From contig NC_073745.1 of the NCBI RefSeq assembly GCF_029784135.1, positions 64,076,218 to 64,140,217 of the forward strand: a DNA stretch of 64,000 nt. The letters are read 5' to 3'. Shown here one piece after another: positions 11,090 to 21,760 of the stretch (positions are counted from its first letter, which is position 1; each line of letters begins with the position of its first letter). The notes below the pieces were generated by a model, which was not told the origin of the DNA, made no database searches, and was given only the letters and a program-made list of their open reading frames with translations. Source of the DNA: Toxorhynchites rutilus septentrionalis. Lineage: Eukaryota > Arthropoda > Insecta > Diptera > Culicidae. Position numbers and translations under genes: made by a program.

Positions 11090-13130
11090 GCTGGGTATCG
11101 AATGCTCTACGAAGAAAACTGAAATGGTCGTTTTTTCTAGGAAGCCGTCCAATTCTAGCTTCACATATCCGGCAAAACGATCCAACACTCTATGTTTTTC
11201 AAATACCTGGGTGTATATTTTGATTCTAAGTGTACCTGGGGAATACACATTGCGTATTTGAAACAAAAATGCCAGCAAAGAATCAATTTTCTCCAAACAA
11301 TTACCGGAACATGGTGGGGTGCCCATCCAGGAGACCTCATTCAGCTGTACAAAACAACGATATTGTCAGTGTTGGAATATGGCAGTTTTTGCTTCCGATC
11401 AGCTTCATATTCTCAAGCTGGAGAGGATACAATATCGTTGCTTGCGTATAGCCATGGGGTGTTTGCATTCGACACATACGATGAGTCTCGAAGTCTTGGC
11501 AGGAGTACCCCCGCTTACTCCTCGGTTCACAGAATTATCCTACAGATTTCTCATCCGTTGCAAGATCATGAATCCATTGGTGATTGATAACTTCGAAAGT
11601 CTACTCCAACTGACTCCTCAGTCAAGTTTTATGTCTTTATACCAAGAGTACCTTACCCATGAAGTGCACCGTTCACCAGGCATCTCCAACCAAATTTGCT
11701 TCCCATACTTTTGCAATTCCTCTGTCATTTTTGATCTTTTCATGCGACAAAAAATCCATGAAACCCCAACTCTTCTACGCTCCAATGTTATTCCGTCGAT
11801 ATTTTCGGAAAAATATGGGAAAGTTAGATCTGATAAAATGTTCTTTACAGGCTGTGTCTCCGCCCAGAGAGGTGTCTGAGCAGAGTTCCGAAGAGTTGAG
11901 TAGAGTAGACTGGCTACCCGATGATGTGGTGAGATCGTTTGTGTGTTGTGATTGTTTACATGTTGCTTTGTTGAGATTCTTGTTTTGTGCTGTGGTAAGT
12001 GTTATGTGTATTGTGTTTAGAATAATGTTTCATCATTTTTACAGGTGATTATCCCTGAAGCAAAAGGTAAGTAAATAAATATTCTTATATTTGTAATTCA
12101 CTAACTATTCTTCCTTTTCAGGTGCGGATTTAGGGTCTGCCTGCTGAATTTAATATGTTAAGTGTTTTAGTGTCAAGTGTTTGTAGTAATATGTGAAGTG
12201 TTGAAGATTTTAAAATAAAGTTGTTTTTAATAGAATTGAGGTGTATTTCTGTTTTGTGGATTCTCTTTTTGGCCAGTCTGGGCCGTAACAGATGGTTCAT
12301 TCATAAACGGGTCCACTGGCTTCGGCATCTACAATGAAAATTCCAGTGCCTCTTTCAAACTCAAAAATACTTGATCCGTGTATGTCGCTGAAATGGGTGC
12401 GATATACTATGCTCTAGGGATCATTGAAACAATGCCCATCGACCATTATTTTATTTTTTCAGACACTCTCAGCTCAATAGAGGCAATCCGCTTATTGAAA
12501 GTTGATAAACGCTCATCTTATTTTCTAACAAGAATAAGAAAACTATTGAATGTTTTGGTCGAAAAATTATTTAAGATTACCTTAGCATGGGTTCCCTATC
12601 ATTGCTCGATTCCGGGGAATGAGAGAGCGGACTCGCTAGCTAAGGTGGGCGCTTCAGAAGGCACACTTTTTGAAAGGCAAATTGCTTATAACAATTTTTT
12701 TCACATCCTCGTCAACACACACTCGTAAGTTGGCAGCGCATGTGGAGTGAAGATGAGTTCGGTCGTTGGTTACACACGATTATCCCTAAGGTCTCGACGA
12801 GTGCATGGTTCAAGGGATTGAATGTAGGTCGTGATTTCATTCGCGTGATATCTCGGCTTATGTCCAATCACTACAACCTAAACGCGCATCTCTATCGCAT
12901 TGGGCTCGCAGCAAACAATCTTTGTGATTGTGGCGATGGCTACCACGACATCGAGCATATTGTCTGGTCATGTATCCGGTTCCATGCTGCTCGCTCTCAG
13001 TTCTCTAGAGCACTGAGAGCACAGGCCAGACAATCGGGATATCCCCGTCCGGGATATCTTAGGTAGCCGTGATCCTGATCTTCTGCTTCATCTATACCTG
13101 TTCCTCAAAAACGCCGATGTCAACGTTTAA
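11090..13130 (+). pseudogene. RT C-terminus, RNase H and Cys/His tail of a non-LTR polyprotein, interrupted
   Basis: Reading starts LGIECSTKKTEMVVFS and passes KYLGVYFDSKCTW and LKLERIQYRCLRIAMG, all RT thumb features of RNase H-bearing non-LTR elements. Frameshifts lie near 11200 and 11410. At about 11850 the coding sequence stops after MFFT and resumes at 12291 with DGSFINGSTGFG, the first RNase H aspartate block, on the far side of the inserted element. A TGA at 12373 (SFKLKNT then stop) and a small deletion near 12715 break the remainder. It continues through VPYHCSIPGNERADSLA (Ser to Tyr relative to the other copies) and the Cys/His cluster to a stop at 13128-13130. Confidence 0.8.
11853..12290. 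mobile_element. Solo-LTR-like insertion inside the retrotransposon
   Basis: This 0.44-kb block splits the RNase H coding sequence between MFFT and DGS. It begins TGTGTCTCC and ends GTAACA, so both ends have the TG..CA form of an LTR, in either orientation. AATAAA-type signals occur near 12215. No perfect target duplication is left, though ACAG occurs at 11847-11850 and 12288-12291. Its first 36 bases recur at 1196-1231. A short exon-like block bounded by AG and GT (about 12045-12067) is also visible. Solo LTR is the simplest reading; another short element is possible. Confidence 0.5.
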
Positions 13131-13633
13131 TGATGTTTCCATCGTTGTGTCCCTGTTTCATATCCCTCCTATCCGATCTATAAACTTTTACTTAGTCACG
13201 GCAATACATACACACACACTCTTTACAGATACACGGGCCGAAGGTTGTGCAGTCCACTGATCATTCAACAAGAGCCAAAGGTTGTACCGCTCATGACAAC
13301 TCTACACGAGCTGATGATTGCGCCGGCTAGTGACCATTCTATCCTGGATTCCTCGAGTCGAGAAGACACAACACGCTAGATATGGGGTACAGACTAGGGG
13401 GCGTTGCTGATTAATGGTCAGCTGCATCCCAATAGGAAGTATCCCGTGTCGAGTACACGTACAGAGCATTGGAGATAGCTACATCCCAATTACGAGAACA
13501 CTTATAATACTAACCTCGAGCCGCCCGCGAGTAATCGGTTACATATTACTAACATAGATGATAGGAAAAACTGTCAAAATATTGAACTCCCGGCCCGTCC
13601 GGCTAACGCCATATGAGCCTTGATAAAAAAATA

Positions 13634-13714
13634 TATTTTGGAAAAAAAAAGCATAGATAACACAAATGATGGTTCTCTTTCATTTGTGTTATCTATGCTT
13701 TTTTTTCCAAAATA
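13634..13714. repeat. Inverted duplication spanning a retrotransposon 3' junction
   Basis: The arms 13634-13669 and 13680-13714 are reverse complements apart from one A/T in the homopolymer, with a 10-base loop. The left arm is made of the last bases of copy 2, its A-tail, the target duplication CATAGATAA and flank. The right arm therefore copies element tail plus flank in reverse. Confidence 0.85.
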
Positions 13715-14194
13715 TGTTTGGAAAAAGAAATATATTTGAAAGGCATGCAGGAACAGACTGAAATGAAACATTGCTACTAATATACACCAATAAAATTGCC
13801 GGCCAAGCTAGTAGCCAACCGATATTGGACAAATATAGAAGTGTTGCAACTTTGTACCATAGTCGTAAAATAAATTAAAAGGAATATTTTTCATACGAGA
13901 AGGGAAGTTTTTTTCGGTTATTCACGGAATCTGGATTATGTGAATCCGTGTGTGAAACTAGGTGCAAGAGTTCTGCGTATCAGATTTGGAATTAGAAAGA
14001 AAACGGAGTGTTGTGAACGCGATAATTGGAGCGTGTAATTACTGGATCGTGGATTTATACTTTTCTCTAGCCAACGAACCAAGGAGAAGGTCTACAGCCA
14101 TTGATGGCACTGCTTAAATTCTTACCGTGTTACATTCCCTCTCCATTAGAAAAGTAGGCCTTAAAAAAGATAATGGACACAATCAAATTATACA
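13715..14194. other. AT-rich sequence without a gene
   Basis: No open frame, terminal repeat or recognisable element is seen between the inverted duplication and the Tc1-like element. Confidence 0.4.
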
Positions 14195-15345
14195 TACACT
14201 CTGTCCAACTTCTATAAGACCACCCTGATTCTATTTCATTGCAACACAAACAGTTAGAATTTCAACATGATACATTCATACATTGTTGAATGCTTAGAAT
14301 AAAGTATATTTAACGTCAATTTCGTTCAAAAGAGTTGTTTGTTTATTTATTGTGCTTAAATATGATAATTTCAGCTGTCCAGTTTCTATAAGACCACATC
14401 AAAATTCATAAGGATTATCAATGAAAAATTCAAAACGATCGGCTGATTTACATGTCAATAATTAGCAACCTTGCCATTTCGACTAATAACCTGGAAAATT
14501 CGTGTTGGAAAACTATTTACCAAATTCTGCTGAACGAATTTCTCGATATTTTCCCATGTTTCCGGAATTGCGACCTTGAGCTCTTCGATCGAGGTGTACC
14601 GTTTTCCTCCAGTGTGGATCCTGCGTACAAGGATCCCCCTAAGATTTTCAACAGGATTCAAATCTGGAGAGTGAGCCGACCAGTCCAAAAAAATAATTTT
14701 TGGTCGTTAATCCATTGCTTAGTTTCCTTGCTGATATAAATAGTGGCATTGTTTTGCTGGAATGTGGATTTTTTGTGACGATATCCACGCAAAATCGGTA
14801 GGAGAGAGGATCCCAGAACATGTGTGTAATCCTTGAATGATATGAAAGCTGTCTTGCGCTTTCCGGTTGCACAGCATCCCGCCCAAACCATGCACGAGCC
14901 TCTACCAAAATTCCTGGTTGAAAAATACTGTTCCTTTTTCCGTAAATCACGCCAGTACCCGTTGAAACCATCAATACCATCCTAATAGAACTTTTTTTCG
15001 TCAGTGAAGATAACCTATACATTGAAGAACTTTTCTTTATGGTATATAGCAAATGCATTCTTATGGAAGAATTCTTTGTCACAACAATCCCACTATCGGT
15101 TCATGTGAGCTTTGGCAAAACTCAGACGTCTTCCGATGTGAGATGGTGTAAGATGAGGAGCTTTAACCTTTTAAACCATCTTCATGTGAGGATTTTTTAC
15201 CAAAACTTGACGAGTTGTCACCCGAGTAATATTCAAATTGAAATATTTCTTTATTTGCATATACGGTTTTGAGGTATTCGAATCTGTTCTATTTCCCGCT
15301 TATCCCGGTCAGAGAGCTTCGATTTACGTGGATTTGTGTGAAATT
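14195..15345 (-). mobile_element. Tc1-like transposon relic (DD34E) with IR/DR-type end
   Basis: The transposase-derived frame runs on the minus strand. At its 3' side two direct repeats, CTGTCCAACTTCTATAAGAC at 14201 and CTGTCCAGTTTCTATAAGAC at 14375, lie about 170 bases apart, matching the inverted-repeat/direct-repeat arrangement known in several Tc1 families. The expected opposite end was not found next to the transposase start, where sequence near 15338-15363 instead resembles the 142-bp retroposon unit (GTGTTTCATTTGTATGG). The upstream end seems to have been lost. Confidence 0.7.
14455..15345 (-). pseudogene. Tc1-like transposase, broken
   Basis: Near 15340 the minus strand encodes NPRKSKLSDRDKREIEQIRI, the start of a Tc1-type paired DNA-binding region, soon followed by a stop. 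Further on VWAGCCATGKRKTAF, STFQQNNATIYISKET and HSPDLNPVENLRGIL give the catalytic core. The spacing from FQQN to the glutamate of PVEN is 34 residues, i.e. DD34E, but the second acidic residue is Asn instead of Asp. Several frameshifts separate the segments. The end of the frame is at 14455. The protein would have been about 290-340 residues, normal for Tc1. It cannot be functional as it stands. Confidence 0.8.
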
Positions 15346-15717
15346 TGTGTTTCATTTGTATGGTATGAAATATAGTAATATAGAGTAATATAGCTCGGTA
15401 CAGATCATATCATAAAAATAGTAACTATTGACGAAATCCATGCCAACTCGACTGACCATTAGCAGCATCGTGGCAGGTTGTATTGTTGTAGATGTAAAGA
15501 TACTTAATGCTTTGCATACTTAAAACAAAAAAATAGACAACTTTTTGAAAAAGGTTAAAGTTAAACTTACAAAAATATAAGACCTTTAATATTATTGTAA
15601 AAGAATAAAATTAAAGAAATTAAATTTTCATTATAAATATTAACGTTTTTCCAAAAAAATACGCAGGAAAAAACATTTCAAAAATCAAAATCCATTTTTC
15701 TCTATTTTTTTAATTTC

Positions 15718-15760
<43 letters not shown>
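15346..15760. other. AT-rich spacer with a (TA)n microsatellite
   Basis: No gene. A pure TA run fills about 15720-15758 and directly abuts the next MITE, which fits insertion into TA-rich sequence. Confidence 0.6.
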
Positions 15761-15761
<1 letters not shown>

Positions 15762-16333
15762 TGGCTTATACAATAAACAACAAGTCACATCGGAGCATGA
15801 TCACTTCTACAGGAAAAAAAAAATTGCAGTTAATCCTAATTATGTTCGAAGACAAGATAGCGATATAGTGTGATCAAATAAAAGTTGAAAATAATTTTAA
15901 AATATCGACTTTTGACCTACACTTTCTATCTCATATAGCTTCCAAAATATATGGCATTTTTGCATGGAGATTCGCGAAAAACTTATGTTGCACTCGTAAC
16001 ATGTAAATTGCAATGATTGAAATTAGGAACATAGAAAAAAAACAAAAAAAGAACATGTCAATCGCGAGAATTTACATACAAAAATATTACCAGTAAAGCA
16101 TCAGTTTTTCACTCCATACAAGAATCCATATATTTCAGAAGCTATAAGAAAGCCGACGTATTTGACAAAAGTTCATATTTTGAAACTATTCTAAACTTTG
16201 TCGAATACACTGTACCGCTAACTTGACTTCAAACTAAATTAGGATCAGCTGTATTTTTTTCAATGAAAACATTGAAAAAGTTGTTGCTAGAAAAAAATTC
16301 GATGCATGACTTGTTGTTTATTGTATGGGCTTT
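15761..16333. mobile_element. Fold-back MITE, about 0.57 kb
   Basis: The left end contains TACAATAAACAACAAGTCA and the right end its reverse complement (TGACTTGTTGTTTATTGTA, 16306-16325). Complementarity continues inward in patches: CCTAATTATGTTCGAAGACAAG near the left and CTTGACTTCAAACTAAATTAGG near the right. The whole unit could fold on itself. It has no coding capacity. Confidence 0.65.
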
Positions 16334-16671
16334 TCATATATATTTTTTCGGAGTCTTAAAATAATACATTTTGAGAAAAAATTAATTTAATTTTGACGTG
16401 GGACTACGTCTAACCGGAGTATATGGGGGGTAAAATGAAAACCTAAACACAGAGAATACAGGAAGAAATGAAACATTCCGAATGCGTATAACTCGAACAT
16501 TTCCAGTAGGATCGGAAAGATGTTTGCATCAATTGATAGGGAATATTTTTACGCTTCTATCGCAATTATTAAAATGTTATTTTTCTTAGATAAACAGTTG
16601 AATAACTGTAAAATGTTAAGCGTTATATAAACACCCTAACTGTCTCATTTTGATCGGCCCGATCTACGGTT

Positions 16672-16925
16672 TTCCTAACACAGCCATCAAAACTAAACAG
16701 CCTTGGGAAAATCGGCATTGCAAATACATGAAAGTATGGGGACTTTTGTTCTCACCGAAATGTGTTCCCTAACACAGACTTCAAAACCAAGCAGCGTTGG
16801 AGAGATCAAGAGATGAAAGTCGGGGGTTTTCTGTTCCGGCTGAAATGTGTTTCCCTAACATAGACTTCAAATCCATGGAGCGCGGGGAAATCGGCAATAT
16901 GCGTTCGACGTACATGTCAAAATTG
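16672..16925 (+). repeat. Imperfect tandem repeat, period about 85-95 bases
   Basis: Three consecutive units begin with a CCTAACA(C/T)AG motif followed by CATCAAAAC or CTTCAAA(A/T)CC, a GGGAAATCGG-like block and GAAATGTGT. They lie inside copy A of the palindromic-end element and are its private sequence, not seen in the other copies. Confidence 0.55.
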
Positions 16926-17121
16926 AAACTGAGTGCCCGAAGTTCAACAAATCAAGCAAATTCGCGGTTCGAGAAATACGTACACTTGAGAGATGCAAAC
17001 TTCAGAAGGAAACGTAAAATAAAATAATCGTTTGATTATTCTTCCGTTCACATATTTTGTCCTAGGCATCATACCAAACGTAAAGGGACTGTCATTATAT
17101 TTATTTGTAACAAAGAACATA

Positions 17122-17663
17122 CAGGCAAACCTTTTTTTGGGCGGGGGATAGGGACCGCACAAAAAAGTCGCATAAAAAAATCGTTCAAAACTTCACCAAC
17201 AGCTTTAAAAAATCGTGTTCGGTACATATATTGAAAAAAAAAATTTGTGCGGTAGACAGGGACCGTATAAAAAAAGTTTCTCCTAAGAAAATAACTCAAA
17301 TCCACGCCATTCACCGTTCAATTTCCTTTTGTTTCCCTGCTTTGCAATGGGACACTTTGCCTTTTCGGTTGCGCGTGGCTGTTTTGTGCTTTTAGTTGCA
17401 TGTCGAAACGTTTTGCTGTTAGAAAACATGACATGCAAAAACTTAGAAAAACTTGGAGCATTTGATGAGAGGAGGGAAATGATTTCAGAAGTGGATAATT
17501 GAGACGCAAATATGCTTTTTTCGCACAGAAATGCATATAATCGAAAAAAACTAAACGGACGATAACTTCGTCAAATATAATTCTTTTTATACACCGCACA
17601 AGAACAGAAAATCGCACCAAAAAAAATCACACAAAAAAAACCGCACAAAAACAGGTTTTACTG
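17122..17663. mobile_element. Pogo/Tigger-like MITE nested in copy A
   Basis: The left end reads CAGGCAAACCT and the right end, reversed, CAGTAAAACCTGTTTTTGTG, each next to TA (17120-17121, 17664-17665). The CAG..ACCT start resembles pogo/Tigger TIRs (family knowledge). Internal repeats of GGGACCGCACAAAAA and GTGCGGT give the element a strongly self-complementary character. Confidence 0.55.
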
Positions 17664-17823
17664 TAATCTATCACAATGCATGAATTGATCTTATATGGAA
17701 TTATACAATATTTTTACTCACAAAGCAAATATATTGAATCAATTGAAGTCGGGAATTGTTTCATTCAATCAAAAATTTAATCGATACAAGCGAATGATTG
17801 CTACGCTAAGGTAGTCCCACGTC

Positions 17824-18419
17824 ATCCTTGCGGTTATATCATAGATATAAACCACCCTTTTCTAAAATATTTTTTTTCAGTGTTTTTTTCCAATTATTGT
17901 ATTTTTTTTTCAATTTTATTAACAATCAAACATTTTCCTACATAATATTTGTTGATCAAACTTTTGCAAGTCTTGAAATTTTGAGTTTAAAATTTTCGTA
18001 ATTTAGTTTTTTCATAGTTTTTTTTTGCAAAAAAATGAAAAAATGAATATTACAATTTAAAGCCCATGTTTTTTTTTTTTGGAAACAAATTGTGAAAAGG
18101 CCATACAATAGCTTCTCATACTTTTTCTTCAGAATAAAAAAAAATCGTTTTCTAGAAACAAGAATTTAAATTTTTGAAAAAAAAGTTCTCAGTGTATTGC
18201 ACATATATTTCAATTTTTAATGAAAATTCAATTTCAAAAATTCAAAAAATTCTCTACATTTCATTCTTAACCGAAATTTTGTGGGTTTTAAAGTTTTGGA
18301 TGTTTTTTGTTCAAAATACAAGGGGGTATTATTCTAATATAGATGCACAAATTTCGTACGTTTTTGCAAGCTTTGAAAAAAATAAAACAAGGAATATTTC
18401 CAATATTACCGGAAAAGCT
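17824..18419. other. Very AT-rich sequence, no gene
   Basis: Long A and T runs dominate; the short open frame at 18174-18470 has only Phe/Lys/Ile-rich sequence and no domain. Confidence 0.5.
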
Positions 18420-18581
18420 GTTTTTGTGCGGTTGCTTTTTAAGCGTTTTCTCATTTGTGTGACTGTTTAGGTGCGATATTATTATTTGTGCGATTAGTGT
18501 GATTCAGGACCCGGTGTCATAATAGAAACGCACAAAGGAGGAATCACGCAAAAAGGGACCGCACAAAAACAGGTTTGCCTG
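18420..18581. mobile_element. Partial second pogo-like MITE end
   Basis: The end GGGACCGCACAAAAACAGG then TTTGCCTG at 18581, next to TA, is the reverse of the left end at 17122. GTTTTTGTGCGGTTGC at 18420 is a further internal match. The left part of this copy is not identifiable, so it is either truncated or an older fragment. Confidence 0.4.
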
Positions 18582-18789
18582 TATTTTTTTTTTGTTTAAT
18601 TATCTTTTAACAATATAACAAGAACTAAACGGAGAAAAATATTGAAAATTAATATAGTTACAAGCTGGTGAAGTGAAGGGTTTAAGAAAAAGTTGTGCCA
18701 TGCCGAAGTTTTCAATTATTTGAAAAAAACATTATTCTTCTTGAAGTTTTTTGTTTTAATGCAATACACTGGTTCCAGATGTTTACAGT

Positions 18790-19190
18790 AAAAAAAATTG
18801 TCCGTTTGAAGCTAAAGATTGACCAGAAACGTCCAGAATTGGCCAACAGAAGAGGTGTTGTGCTCCATCAGGACAATGCAAGGCCTGATTGGAATGTATT
18901 GGTGCATCCACCATATGATCCGGACCTGGCCCAAACGATTACCACCTTTTTCTCGCATTGTAAAACATCCAGAGTGATGAGAAATTGAACTCAAGAGATG
19001 ATTGTAGAAATGTATTGCTAGAGTTCTTCTCCAATAACGACCAAGACTTCTATGAGAGAGGCATTATGAAGCTACCTTTAGAATGGAAAATTTTTTTTAT
19101 AAAAAATGCCACAAAAAAATCTCGAATCGAATATACGTAACCCACGTAAATTCTGAAGTCGCGATACTTTTTGAACAGACCTCGTACTGG
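18790..19190 (+). pseudogene. Mariner (DD34D-type) transposase fragment
   Basis: The plus strand encodes LKIDQKRPELANRRGVVLHQ followed by DNARP, then after a deletion HPPYDPDLAQ, and, after a frameshift, NSRDDCRNVLLEFFSN and a FYERGIMKLP motif. These are the second and third catalytic regions and C-terminus of mariner transposase. About 30 residues are missing between DNARP and HPPY. The N-terminal half is absent. The sequence ACTTTTTGAACAGACCTCGT near 19165-19185 may be the remaining terminal repeat. Confidence 0.75.
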
Positions 19191-19204
19191 ATATTATATA
19201 AAAA

Positions 19205-19330
19205 CTAGCAGATCCGACGAATTTCGCCCCGTCCAAGCCTACTTTCGTAATAAATCGGGATGGCAAAACATGTGCTAAAAATTAATTTTGTTTTTAAAAC
19301 TCCTAAGCACAATTTATCGCTAGTTTTATG
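19205..19330 (+). repeat. Weak relative of the CTAGCTGACCC retroposon start
   Basis: CTAGCAGATCCGACGAATTTCGCCCC resembles the opening of the retroposon tails at 1428, 26827 and 55614. Similarity fades quickly; the end is a guess. Confidence 0.3.
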
Positions 19331-21410
19331 CAAAAATTTCTACCGGAATTCTTATTTATTCTGAATTCTTACGGAATTCTTTATCGTTATCATGCGGGAA
19401 AACGCATTGTCCAAAGTGCACTCAAAAGCAACTACAAACTTCTCACTTGTCGGCACTAGTTCGACTACCATCTCGATAAAAAGGACGATATGATACAAAT
19501 TGTACCTTGAGAAGGACACGAATGTGGTGCTTTAAATCTACAAAACGTCAAGTTTTTTTTCCACCCACCCACTTTGTGTCAGTCACTAGAGTCACTAGAG
19601 CCGGTGGCGTTGGCGGGTTGGTTGATAAATTCGCCAACGCATGGTATTCTCATCGTCGTCGTCGTCGTTATTCTGCGGGTTGATATGGGTAGGCTCATTG
19701 GGTGAAATGTGTCAACCAACCAGAAAGATATGCCGATGCTACCGCTGCTGCTGTCACGATGATGCGACTGCTGCTGAAAGTGCTGCTTTCATCAACATGT
19801 CGTCCTGGCGATGGCGCTTAGGATGCTTGCTGCTGGTAGTCATTCCGAATCGCACCGAGAGGTGGTTGCCCATCACTACTCTGGAAGAACAATAACTGTC
19901 AATCTCCGTCGCCAATTCGTAGCGTCTGTGTAATGCGGCGGGGTGTTTGATCAAATTCCAGTTTGCCTCTGTTTGACTCAGCTTGTAATCTCTGCGTGAG
20001 TGTGTTTGGTGGAGTGAGTGTGATTGGTTGAGTGTCCTCGAAGGGGTGCTTGAAATGGGCTTCGATAGTTAGTTCAGCAGAAGTGGAAAACCAATCGGAC
20101 GGTATGTCATCAAATCCAAAAGATCCGAAAACGTTTCCCTTTTCGTTTATCACTTCCAGAGGTGTGGGCAATTTGTTAGTGATCTCAAATCCACGTCAGT
20201 TCAATGGGCGTTATACAACGATTTTGACGAGAAATGGGATTTGGTTCCATTTGGTGCAGAGGAAAAGCTTCAATCATGCGAAAAAGTATGAAAGAGTCGT
20301 CCGTCGTCCAGCGATAGGTTCTGACCAATCGAAACTAACAAAGGCTCGTTCACACTCGTGAAATTGCTGAAACTTATCGAATTCAGGGAAAAATCGAAGA
20401 TATTAGAACACAATACTGTGTTTCCACACATTAGGATTCGGTGGGAATTCCAAGGAATGCATCGAATTACTCGGAAGAACGAAACGGAACGTCACACAGT
20501 CATCATCGCGCGCACTAAAGCAGCGGCTCGTAGGCGTAATCGATAGTGGGTAATCTGATTTTCAAGAAACAATTCTACATTCTGTGCCGGGTTCAGGTTT
20601 CAGCCGGTTGCTTCGAGGCACTCAGTGAGAGTATCACCGTGTGCTGTTGCTGCTACTGCTGCTGCTGCTGATGTTATTCAAGACCATGGCAATGGGAATC
20701 CGAACAAACAAAAGTAAAAGTTTGCCATCGCCATCCAGCGAGTCAGTCAGTCAGCCAGCCAGCCAGAACAGAACAGGAAACTGGAATAAGGGGTGCGCGC
20801 GATGCGCGGTGCGGAGGAGGTAACAAGACGATGAGTAAATACCAAGACAGAGAGGAAGCTCCTGAAAGAAACCAAAACAAAAATCAATAATAAACACACA
20901 TACGACGAACGAACGTTTGGTGGTCTTCCTTTGGGGAGGGTGCGCGATGTCTTCGCGTTCGCAGAGTCGAGCCGCTCGACGCGAAGGTGGGAAGCGAAAG
21001 CTTTGTTAGTGGTTCGTTTGTTTTTTTCGCTGAAAACTTTCGTCTGGAACAACACCGGTGTCAGGTAGCGTAGCGCGAGGAGGTGTACATGGTGAACATG
21101 AAGCCGTAATCTGATGGATTAATCTAATTATTTTTTTCGTGCCAAATGCGATGGTGACAATATTACGCGGCTTACCATTCTGGTGAATACGATATCCAAT
21201 CTTGGCTAGGACTGGGAATGGGCTATAGAAGGTATTAGATCTAGATGGTGTCGTCGAAAATTGTCTCGTCATTAGGAAACTCATTCTCACACACTGGTTT
21301 AAGGTGTTTGTTTTATTCCGGGGGTAACAATCATTGTATGTGGTGGTTAAATAGCAATTCCATGGAAAAAACCACAACAAAATTGCAACAAACGATAGAA
21401 ACGTTTCGTG
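19331..21410. other. Unique sequence with trinucleotide microsatellites, no supported gene
   Basis: From 19.55 kb the sequence is less AT-rich and carries GTC repeats (about 19650), CTG runs (19745-19790, 20645-20670) and AGTC/AGCC runs (20739-20765). CACTCAGTGAGAG near 20620 resembles an insect initiator. Open frames are short and low in complexity. It could be 5' UTR or enhancer sequence of a host gene outside the window; that is inference only. Confidence 0.35.
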
Positions 21411-21760
21411 CCCCCTAAAACCTCCACATGCCAAATATGGTTCATTTTGCATGATTAGTTCTCGACTTATGCAGACATTTGTGTTTCATTTGTATGGGAG
21501 CCTCCCTTTAAAGAGGGGGGACGAGTGTCGAACGTTTATCGAAACCTCTATATGCTAAGTTTGATTCCATTTGTTTGATTAGTTCTCGAGTTGTTCAGCA
21601 CCCTCCCCCCCCCCCCCTCTTTAGAGAACGGAAAGGAGTATCAAACCACTATAAACACATTTATTGCTCCCATAAACTTCCATATGCCATAATCCAAAAA
21701 CCTTGACATGCCAAATTTAGTTCCGTTTGCTTGATTAGTTCTTAACCCATTAACGACCAA
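21411..21760 (+). repeat. Retroposon fragment with 142-bp-type units
   Basis: CCCCTAAAACCTCCACATGCC, GATTAGTTCTCGA, GTGTTTCATTTGTATGGGAG and a GAGGGGGG tract occur in the same order as in the array at 1579-2010. The unit is repeated about twice with decay and a C-run at about 21605-21617. Neither the CTAGCTGACCC start nor the tail is present. Confidence 0.6.

Larger units (their letters stand above)
11090..13651 (+). mobile_element. 5'-truncated non-LTR retrotransposon with RNase H, copy 2 (carries an inserted LTR-like element)
   Basis: Plus-strand copy of the same family as 9853-11063. CATAGATAA is duplicated at 11081-11089 and 13652-13660, giving the insertion limits. It starts in the thumb region of the reverse transcriptase, is interrupted by a 0.44-kb insertion at about 11851-12290, and ends in GGAAAAAAAAAG. 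Only five bases (GATGA, 11076-11080) separate its left duplication from that of copy 1, so two independent insertions struck the same spot in opposite orientation. Confidence 0.85.
16395..17823. mobile_element. Element with palindromic GACGTRGGACTACGTC ends (copy A)
   Basis: The left end GACGTGGGACTACGTC (16395-16410) and the right end GTAGTCCCACGTC (17811-17823) are inverted copies. Sequence after the left end (TAACCGGA, GCATCAATTGATAGG) is shared with the large element starting at 31316. A pogo-like MITE lies inside (17122-17663). No transposase frame is visible. Confidence 0.65.

Noticed and set aside
9853..13651. Twin-priming (5' inversion) as explanation for the inverted retrotransposon pair
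   Set aside because: Each copy has its own 3' UTR, A-rich tail and separate target duplication, so two insertions are required.
19641..20361. Open frames in the trinucleotide-rich region
   Set aside because: They follow GTC/CTG repeats and lack domains or splice support.
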